NCBI GenBank assembly: GCA_958298945.1
Contig: OY282608.1
Location: 58,814,951-58,878,950, forward strand
Direction of reading: 5' to 3'
DNA length: 64,000 nucleotides
From: Atherix ibis
Lineage: Eukaryota; Arthropoda; Insecta; Diptera; Athericidae
How positions within the stretch are numbered: position 1 is the stretch's first letter; each line of letters starts with the position of its first letter. Positions 55,363 through 64,000 of the stretch are shown here, one piece after another. The notes beneath the pieces were generated by a model. The model was given only the letters and a program-made list of their open reading frames with translations. It was not told the origin of the DNA and did not search any database. The translations under genes were made by a program, and so were the position numbers.

Positions 55363-56639
55363 AACAAACCAACAAACCAACAAGCCAACAAACCAACAAA
55401 CCAACAAACCAACAAACCAACAAACCAACAAACCAACAAACCAACAAACCAACAAGCCAACAAATGAACAAACCAACAAACCCACAAACCAACAAACCAA
55501 CAATCCAACAAACCAACAAACCAACAAACGAACAAACCAACAAACCAACAAACCAACAAACCAACAAACCAACAAGCGAACAAACCAACAAACCAACAAA
55601 CCAACAAACCAACAAACCAACAAACCAACAAACGAACAAACCAACAAACCAACAAGGCAACAAGCCAACAAACTAACAACCCAACAAACCAACAAACCAA
55701 CAAACCAACAAACCAACAAACCAACAAACCAACAAACCAACAAACCAACAAACCAGCAAACCAACAAACCAACAAACCAACAAACCAACAAACCAACAAA
55801 CCAACAAGCCAACAAGCCAACAAGCCAACAAACCAACAAACCAACAAACCAACAAACCAATAAACCAACAAACCAACAAAGCAACAAACCAACAAACCAA
55901 CAAACCAACAAACCAGCAAGCCAACAAACCAACAAACCAACAAGCCAACAAGCCAACAAACCAAAAAACCAACAAAGCAACAAACCAATAAACCAACAAA
56001 CCAACAAACCAACAAACCAACAAACCAAGAAACCAAGAAACCAAGAAACCAACAAACCAACAAGCCAACAAGCCAACAAACCAACAAACCAACAAACCAA
56101 CAAACCAACAAACCAACAAACCAACAAACCAACAAACCAACAAACCAATAAACCAAGATTCCAACAAGCCAACAAACCAACAAGCCAACAAACCAACAAA
56201 CCAACAAACCAGCAAACCAACAAACCAACAAACCAACAAGCCAACAAGCCAACAAACCAACAAGCCAACAAACCAACAAGCCAACAAACCAACAAACCAA
56301 CAAACCAACAAACCAACAAACCAACAAGCCAAAAAACCAACAAACAAACAAACCAACAAACAAACAAACCAACAAGCCAACAATCCAACAAAAGAACAAA
56401 CCAACAAACAAACAAACCAACAAACGAACAACCCAACAAACCAACAAACCAACAAACCAACAAACGAACAAACCAACAACCCAACAAACCAACAAACCAA
56501 CAAGCCAACAAGCCAACAAACCAACAAGCCAACAAACGAACAAACCAACAAACAAACAAACCAACAAATCAACAAACCAACAAACCACCAAACGAACAAA
56601 CCAACAACCCAACAAACCAACAAACCAACAAACCAATAA

Positions 56640-57340
56640 ATCAAGAAACCAACAAACCAATAAACCAACAAGCCAACAAGCCAACAAACCAACAAACCAA
56701 CAAACCAACAAAACAACAAACCAAAAACCAACAAACGAACAAACGAACAAACCAACAAACCAACAAACCAACAAACCGACAAACCAACAAGCCAACAAAC
56801 CAACAAACCAACAAAATAAGAAACCAACAAACCAACAAACCAACAAGCCAACAAACCAACAAACCAACAAACCAACAAACCAACAAACCAACAAACCAAC
56901 AAGCCAACACGCGAACAAACCAACAAACGAACAAACAACCAAACCAACAAACCAACAAACCAACAAACCAACAAACCAACAAATCAAGAAACCAACAAAC
57001 CAACAAACCAACAAAATAAGAAACCAAGAAACCAACAAACCAACAAGCCAACAAACCAACAAGCCAACAAACCAACAAACCAACAAACCAACAAACCAAC
57101 AAACCAACAAACCAACAAACCAACAAACCAACAAGCCAACACGCGAACAAACCAACAAACGAACAAACAACCAAACCAACAAACCAACAAACCAACAAAC
57201 CAACAAACCAACAAACCAACAAATCAAGAAACCAACAAACCAACAAACCAACAAAATAAGAAACCAAGAAACCAACAAACCAACAAGCCAACAAACCAAC
57301 AAGCCAACAAACCAACAAACCAACAAACCAACAAACCAAC
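56640..57340. repeat. 232-240 bp tandem duplication with ACGCG markers
   Basis: ACGCG at 56,909 and 57,141, AAATCAAG at 56,981 and 57,221, AAAATAAG near 57,013 and 57,253. The steps are 29 and 30 monomers. Confidence 0.82.
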
Positions 57341-58680
57341 AAACCAACAAGCCAAAAAACCAACAAACAAACAAACCAACAAACAAAGAAACCAACAAGC
57401 CAACAATCCAACAAAAGAACAAACCAACAAACAAACAAACCAACAAACGAACAACCCAACAAACCACCAAACGAACAAACCAACAACCCAACAAACCAAC
57501 AAACCAACAAACCAACAAATCAAGAAACCAACAAGCCAACAATCCAACAAAAGAACAAACCAACAAACAAACAAACCAACAAACGAACAACCCAACAAAC
57601 CACCAAACGAACAAACCAACAACCCAACAAGCCAACAAACCAACAAGCCAACAAACGAACAAACCAACAAACAAACAAACCAACAAATCAACAAACCAAC
57701 AAACCACCAAACGAACAAACCAACAACCCAACAAACCAACAAACCAACAAACCAATAAATCAAGAAACCAACAAACCAATAAACCAACAAGCCAACAAGC
57801 CAACAAACCAACAAACCAACAAACCAACAAAACAACAAACCAAAAACCAACAAACGAACAAACGAACAAACCAACAAACCAACAAACCAACAAAATAAGA
57901 AACCAACAAACCAACAAACCAACAAGCCAACAAACCAACAAACCAACAAACCAACAAACCAACAAACCAACAAACCAACAAGCCAACACGCGAACAAACC
58001 AACAAACGAACAAACAACCAAACCAACAAACCAACAAACCAACAAACCAACAAACCAACAAACCAACAAATCAAGAAACCAACAAACCAACAAACCAACA
58101 AAATAAGAAACCAAGAAACCAACAAACCAACAAGCCAACAAACCAACAAGCCAACAAACCAACAAACCAACAAACCAACAAACCAACAAACCAACAAGCC
58201 AAAAAACCAACAAACAAACAAACCAACAAACAAAGAAACCAACAAGCCAACAATCCAACAAAAGAACAAACCAACAAACAAACAAACCAACAAACGAACA
58301 ACCCAACAAACCACCAAACGAACAAACCAACAACCCAACAAACCAACAAACCAACAAACCAACAAATCAAGAAACCAACAAACCAACAAATTAACAAACC
58401 AACAAGCCAACAAGCCAACAAACCAACAAACCAATAAAACAACAAACCAACAAACCAACAAACGAACAAACGAACAAACCAACAAACCAACAAACCAACA
58501 AACCGACAAACCAACAAGCCAACAAACCAACAAACCAACAAAATAAGAAACCAAGAAACCAACAAACCAACAAGCCAACAAACCAACAAACCAACAAACC
58601 AACAAACCAACAAACCAACAAGCCAACACGCGAACAAACCAACAAACGAACAAACAACCAAACCAACAAACCAACAAACC
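56990..58680. repeat. 847-bp tandem duplication
   Basis: ACGCG at 57,141 and 57,988, AAATCAAG at 57,221 and 58,068, AATCCAAC at 57,405 and 58,252, all 847 apart. The step is not a multiple of eight, so one copy carries a 1-base indel. A further ACGCG at 58,628 follows. A 136-bp step (AATCCAAC 57,405 and 57,541) is nested inside. Confidence 0.82.
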
Positions 58681-58936
58681 AACAAACCAACAAACCAACA
58701 AACCAACAAACCAACAAACCAACAAACCAACAAACCAACAAACCAACAAACCAACAAACCAACAAACCAACAAACCAAGAAACCAACAAACCAACAAACC
58801 AACAAACCAACAAGCCAACAAACCAACAAGCCAACAAACCAACAAACCAACAAACCAACAAACCAACAAGCCAACAAGCCAACAAACCAACAAGCCAACA
58901 AACCAACAAACCAACAAACCAGCAAACCAACAAACC

Positions 58937-59161
58937 AAAAAGCCAACAAACCAACCAACAAACAAACCAACAAACCAACAAACGAACAAACTAACAATCC
59001 AACAAGCCAACAAACCAACAAGCCAACAAACGAACAAACCAACAAAAAAACAAACTAACAAACCAACAAACAAATAAACCAACAAACCAACAAACCAACA
59101 AATAAACAAAACAACAAACCAACACCCCAACAAACCAACAAACCAAAAAAAACAAGAAACC
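58937..59161. repeat. U module, copy 9
   Basis: ACCCC at 59,124. Carries one extra A (run of eight at 59,145-59,152) compared with the other copies. AAGGCAAC at 59,429. Confidence 0.88.
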
Positions 59162-60375
59162 AACAAACCAACAAACCAACAAGCCAACAAACCAACAAAC
59201 CAACAAACCAACAAACCAACAAACCAACAAACCAACAAGCCAACAAATGAACAAACCAACAAACCAACAAACCAACAATCCAACAAACCAACAAACCAAC
59301 AAACGAACAAACCAACAAACCAACAAACCAACAAACCAACAAACCAACAAGCGAACAAACCAACAAACCAACAAACCAACAAACCAACAAACCAACAAAC
59401 CAACAAACGAACAAACCAACAAACCAACAAGGCAACAAGCCAACACACTAACAACCCAACAAACCAACAAACCAACAAACCAACAAACCAACAAACCAAC
59501 AAACCAACAAACCAACAAACCAACAAACCAACAAACCAGCAAACCAACAAACCAACAAACCAACAAACCAACAAACCAACAAACCAACAAGCCAACAAGC
59601 CAACAAGCCAACAAACCAACAAACCAACAAACCAACAAACCAATAAACCAACAAACCAACAAACCAACAAACCAACAAACCAACAAACCAACAAACCAGC
59701 AAGCCAACAAACCAACAAACCAACAAGCCAACAAGCCAACAAACCAAAAAACCAACAAAGCAACAAACCAATAAACCAACAAACCAACAAACCAACAAAC
59801 CAACAAACCAAGAAACCAAGAAACCAAGAAACCAACAAACCAACAAACCAACAAACCAACAAACGAACAAACAAACAAACCAACAAACAAACAAACCAAC
59901 AAACCAACAAACCAACAAACCAACAAGCCAAAAAACCAACAAACCAACAAACCAACAAACCAACTAACCAACAAACCAACAAACCAACAAGCCAACAAAC
60001 CAACAAACCAATAAACCAACAAACCAACAAACCAACAAACCAACAAACCAAGTAACCAACAAACCAACAAACGAACAAACCTACAAACAAACAAACCAAC
60101 AAACGAACAAACCAACAAACGAACAAACCAACAAACCAACAAACCAAGAAACCAAGAAATCAACAAACCAACAAATCAACAAGCCAACAAACCCACAAAC
60201 CAACAAACCAAAAAACCAACAAACCAACAAACCAACAAGCCAACAAACCAACGAACCAACAAACCAAGTAACCAACAAACCAACAAACCAACAAACCAAC
60301 AAGCAAACAAACCAACAAACTAACAAGCCAACAAACCAACAAACCAACAAACGAACAAACAAACAAACCAACAAA
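59162..60375. repeat. Left partner of a 2,256-bp higher-order pair
   Basis: Matches about 61,417-62,622 after the U modules: CAACTAACC near 59,961 and 62,216, CTACAAACAAAC near 60,082 and its ATACAAACAAAC variant near 62,329, AAGCAAAC at 60,301 and 62,548. Offsets are 2,256 falling to 2,247. Confidence 0.8.
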
Positions 60376-60849
60376 CCAACAAATCAACAAACCAACAAAC
60401 CAACAAACCAACAAACCAACAAACGAACAAACCAATAAACCAAGATTCCAACAAGCCAACAAACCAACAAGCCAACAAACCAACAAACCAACAAACCAGC
60501 AAACCAACAAACCAACAAACCAACAAGCCAAAAAGCCAACAAACCAACAAGCCAACAAACCAACAAGCCAACAAACCAACAAACCAACAAACCAACAAAC
60601 CAAAAAACCAACAAACAAACAAACCAACAAACCAACAAACCAACAAGCCAACAATCCAACAAAAGAACAAACCAACAACCCAACAAACCAACAAACCAAC
60701 AAGCCAACAAGCCAACAAACCAACAAGCCAACAAACGAACAAACCAACAAACAAATAAACCAACAAATCAACAAACCAACAAATCAACAAACCAACAAAC
60801 CAACTAACCAACAAACCAACAAACCAACAAGCCAACAAACCAACAAACC

Positions 60850-61192
60850 AACAAACCAACAAACCACTAAACCAACAAACCAACACGCGAACAAACCAAC
60901 AAACGAACAAACAAACAAACCAACAAACCAACAAACCAACAAACCAACAAACCAACAAACCACAAACCAACAAACCAACAAACCAACAAACCAACAAACC
61001 AACAAACCAACAAACCAACAAACCAACAAACCAAGAAACCAACAAACCAAGAAACCAACAAACCAACAAGCCAACAAACCAACAAGCCAACAAACCAACA
61101 AACCAACAAACCAACAAACCAACAAGCCAACAAGCCAACAAACCAACAAACCAACAAACCAACAAACCAACAAACCAGCAAACCAACAAACC
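60850..61192. repeat. Left partner of a 2,799-bp repeat reaching the window end
   Basis: Matches 63,657-63,991: CCACTAA (60,864 and 63,671), ACGCG (60,885 and 63,684), CCACAAACC (60,960 and 63,759), the paired CCAAGAAACC (61,031 and 63,830) and AAAAAGCC (61,193 and 63,992). The offset is 2,799 after the first landmark. Confidence 0.86.
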
Positions 61193-61416
61193 AAAAAGCC
61201 AACAAACCAACCAACAAACAAACCAACAAACCAACAAACGAACAAACTAACAAGCCAACAAGCCAACAAACCAACAAGCCAACAAGCGAACAAACCAACA
61301 AAAAAACAAACTAACAAACCAACAAACAAATAAACCAACAAACCAACAAACCAACAAATAAACAAAACAACAAACCAACACCCCAACAAACCAACAAACC
61401 AAAAAAACAAGAAACC
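61193..61416. repeat. U module, copy 10
   Basis: ACCCC at 61,380. The downstream AAATGAAC unit is missing and AAGGCAAC (61,595) is unusually close, so a deletion removed that part. Confidence 0.87.
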
Positions 61417-62547
61417 AACAAACCAACAAACAAACAAGCCAACAAACCAACAAACCAACAAACCAACAAACCAACAAACCAACAAACCAACAAACCAACA
61501 AACCAACAAACCAACAAGCGAACAAACCAACAAACCAACAAACGAACAAACCAACAAACCAACAAACCAACAAACGAACAAACCAACAAACCAACAAGGC
61601 AACAAGCCAACAAACTAACAACCCAACAACCCAACAAACCAACAAACCAACAAACCAACAAACCAACAAACTAACAAACCAACAAACCAACAAACCAACA
61701 AACCAACAAACCAGCAAACCAACAAACCAACAAACCAACAAACCAACAAACCAACAAAGCAACAAACCAACAAGCCAACAAGCCAACAAGCCAACAAACT
61801 AACAAACCAACAAACCAACAAACCAATAAACCAACAAACCAACAAACCAACAAACCAACAAACCAACAAACCAACAAACCAGCAAGCCAACAAACCAACA
61901 AACCAACAAGCCAACAAGCCAACAAACCAAAAAACCAACAAAGCAACAAACCAATAAACCAACAAACCAACAAACCAACAAACCAACAAACCAAGAAACC
62001 AAGAAACCAAGAAACCAACAAACCAACAAGCCAACAAGCCAACAAACCAACTAACCAACAAACCAACAAACCAACAAACCAACAAACCAACAAACCAACA
62101 AACCAACAAACCAACAAACGAACAAACAAACAAATCAACAAACAAACAAACCAACAAACCAACAAACCAACAAACCAACAAGCCAAAAAACCAACAAACC
62201 AACAAACCAACAAACCAACTAACCAACAAACCAACAAACCAACAAGCCAACAAACCAACAAACCAACAAACCAACAAACCAAAAAACCAACAAACCAAGT
62301 AACCAACAAACCAACAAACAAACAAACATACAAACAAACAAACCAACAAACGAACAAACCAACAAACGAACAAACCAACAAACCAACAAACCAAGAAACC
62401 AAGAAACCAACAAACCAACAAATCAACAAGCCAACAAACCCACAAACCAACAAACCAAAAAACCAACAAACCAACAAACCAACAAGCCAACAAACCAACA
62501 AACCAACAAACCAAGTAACCAACAAACCAACAAACCAACAAACCAAC

Positions 62548-62739
62548 AAGCAAACAAACCAACAAACTAACAAGCCAACAAACCAACAAACCAACAAACG
62601 AACAAACAAACAAACCAACAAACCAACAAACCAACAAATCAACAAACCAACAAACCAACAAACCAACAAACCAACAAACGAACAAACCAACAAACAAACA
62701 AACCAACACACCAAGTAAACAGCAAACCAAGTAAACAGC
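62548..62739. repeat. V module, divergent copy with doubled end
   Basis: AAGCAAAC at 62,548. The terminal GTAAACAGC landmark is present twice, at 62,715 and 62,731, a 16-bp (two-monomer) duplication. It lies inside a U-family region. Confidence 0.82.
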
Positions 62740-63656
62740 AAACCAACAAACCAACAAACCAACAAACCAACAAACCAACAAACCAAGAAACCAAGAAACC
62801 AACAAAACAACAAGCCAACAAACCAACAAACCAACAAACCAACAAACCAACAAACCAATAAACCAACAAACGAACAAACAAACAAACCAACAAACCAACA
62901 AACCAACAAACCAACAAACCAACAAACCAACAAATCAACAAGCCAAAAAACCAACAAACCAACAAACCAACAAACCAACAAACCAACAAACCAACAAACG
63001 AACAAACAAACAAACCAACAAACCAACAAACCAACAAACCAACAAGCCAACAAACCAACAAACCAACAAACCAACAAACCAACAAGCCAACAAGCCAACA
63101 AACCAACAAACCAACAAAACAACAAACCAACAAACCAACAAACGAACAAACGAACAAACCAACAAACCAACAAACCAACAAACCGACAAACCAACAAGCC
63201 AACAAACCAACAAACCAACAAAATAAGAAACCAAGAAACCAACAAACCAACAAGCCAACAAAACAACAAACCAACAAACCAACAAACCAACAAACCAACA
63301 AGCCAACACGCGAACAAACCAACAAACGAACAAACAACCAAACCAACAAACCAACAAACCAACAAACCAACAAACCAACAAACCAACAAACCAACAAACC
63401 AACAAACCAACAAACAAACAAACCAACAAACAAACAACCCAACAAACCAACAAACCAACAAACCAACAAACGAACAAACCAACAACCCAACAAACCAACA
63501 AACCAACAAGCCAACAAGCCAACAAACCAACAAGCCAACAAACGAACAAACCAACAAACAAACAAACCAACAAATCAACAAACCAACAAACCAACAAACC
63601 AACAAACCAACTAACCAACAAACCAACAAACCAACAAGCCAACAAACCAACAAACC

Positions 63657-64000
63657 AACAAACCAACAAACCACTAAACCAACACGCGAACAAACCAACA
63701 AACGAACAAACAAACAAACCAACAAACCAACAAACCAACAAACCAACAAACCAACAAACCACAAACCAACAAACCAACAAACCAACAAACCAACAAACCA
63801 ACAAACCAACAAACCAACAAACCAACAAACCAAGAAACCAACAAACCAAGAAACCAACAAACCAACAAGCCAACAAACCAACAAGCCAACAAACCAACAA
63901 ACCAACAAACCAACAAACCAACAAGCCAACAAGCCAACAAACCAACAAGCCAACAAACCAACAAACCAACAAACCAGCAAACCAACAAACCAAAAAGCCA
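63657..64000. repeat. Right partner of the 2,799-bp repeat, with start of a further U module
   Basis: Partner of 60,850-61,201. The last bases (AAAAAGCCA from 63,992) are the beginning of an eleventh full-type U module cut by the window end, so the array and its higher-order pattern continue to the right. Confidence 0.85.

Larger units (their letters stand above)
1..64000. repeat. 8-bp satellite array, consensus AAACCAAC, spanning the entire window
   Basis: Every part of the window is built from the octamer AAACCAAC (GTTGGTTT on the other strand) and its one-base variants. Frequent variants are AAGCCAAC, AAACGAAC, AAACAAAC, AAACTAAC, AAATCAAC, AAACCAAA, AAACCAAG, AAACCAAT, AAACCAGC, AACCCAAC and AAAACAAC. 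Occasional 7-bp units shift the phase. I see no interruption by unique DNA. The + strand is nearly pure A and C, with G and T confined to variants. The array runs off both ends of the window. Satellite DNA of this type is normally non-coding heterochromatin in eukaryotes; that assignment is inference from architecture, and no lineage can be named. No gene, RNA gene, mobile element, promoter or terminator is supported anywhere inside it. Confidence 0.97.

Noticed and set aside
10081..61416. U module as a transposable element or insertion
   Set aside because: It is made of variant monomers in phase with the array. There are no terminal inverted repeats, no target-site duplications, no coding sequence and no non-satellite core.
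22256..62739. AAGTAACC and AAGTAAACAGC as splice donor-like or regulatory sites
   Set aside because: GTAA resembles a splice donor start, but these are single-monomer variants spread by block duplication, with no acceptor, branch site or coding context.
30770..63689. ACGCG sites as a protein-binding motif such as a cell-cycle box
   Set aside because: Five bases in a satellite with evident common descent is no evidence of function. The distribution is explained by duplication of one ancestral variant.
264..63993. More than a hundred long - strand frames encoding LVCWFVGL-type, membrane-like proteins of up to about 1,089 residues
   Set aside because: They exist in all frames at once, begin mostly at TTG, and follow directly from a stop-free 8-bp unit. 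There are no ribosome binding sites, no codon bias, no domain, and stops fall wherever a variant monomer happens to create one.
1..64000. CRISPR array
   Set aside because: Repeats are 8 bp and contiguous. There are no unique spacers of constant length between identical direct repeats, and no cas genes.
1..64000. Telomeric repeat array
   Set aside because: GTTGGTTT is G/T-rich on one strand but does not equal any telomere repeat I know. The high variant load and kilobase-scale block duplications are unlike telomerase-made DNA. A subtelomeric satellite remains possible but untestable from this window.
1..64000. Low-complexity sequencing or assembly junk
   Set aside because: Not accepted as the main explanation, because ordered variant landmarks recur over kilobases in ways random error would not produce. 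Local artefacts such as exact duplications or homopolymer runs remain possible and are flagged separately.
1..64000. tRNA, rRNA or other structured RNA genes
   Set aside because: The + strand has almost no G or T and the - strand almost no A or C, so neither strand can form the stems these RNAs require.

Overview
The whole 64,000-base window is one uninterrupted simple-sequence satellite. The unit is an 8-bp monomer, AAACCAAC on the + strand (GTTGGTTT on the - strand), repeated roughly 8,000 times with point variants and occasional 1-base indels. I found no unique sequence, protein-coding gene, RNA gene, transposon, CRISPR array, origin or promoter. Both window ends lie inside the array, so its true length is unknown. 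The + strand is almost only A and C. The other strand is correspondingly G/T-rich. Arrays of this kind are characteristic of eukaryotic heterochromatin (centromeric, subtelomeric or Y/B-chromosome satellites). I infer a eukaryotic contig but cannot name a lineage. Assembly artefacts are possible in such sequence and cannot be excluded here.

The many long apparent reading frames are a by-product of the monomer. Eight is not divisible by three and the consensus has no stop on either strand. All three frames of a strand therefore encode the same octapeptide in a different phase: VGLLVCWF-type on -, NQQTNKPT-type on +. Most - strand frames can only start at TTG. I annotate none of them as genes.

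The interest lies in the higher order. Variant monomers are not scattered at random. They form blocks that recur at about 2.1-2.5 kb, or at larger steps made of such blocks. The layout is: 261-4,330, two copies of block A (offset 2.06-2.28 kb); about 4,740-8,110, block B with a 696-bp tandem duplication; 8,771-9,586, a 408-bp tandem duplication; 10-21 kb, the U family, marked by a T-rich and CACCCC-bearing module, with superperiods of about 2.6 and 4.9-5.1 kb; 22-36 kb, the V family, marked by GTAAACAGC, with 2.2-2.4 and 3.25 kb offsets; 36.6-49 kb, U family again with some V elements; 49.2-53.6 kb, a clear 2.2-kb tandem pair of V family; 55-64 kb, U family, with compact 232-847 bp duplications and offsets of 2,256 and 2,799 bp. 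A CpG-bearing marker (ACGCG) occurs only in the right half, from 30.8 kb on.

Nothing here suggests genes working together. The architecture fits repeated unequal exchange or replication slippage, mostly in register with the 8-bp unit, followed by point mutation. All coordinates of internal blocks were read by eye from marker variants. They should be taken as accurate to one or two monomers at the markers and looser at block edges.
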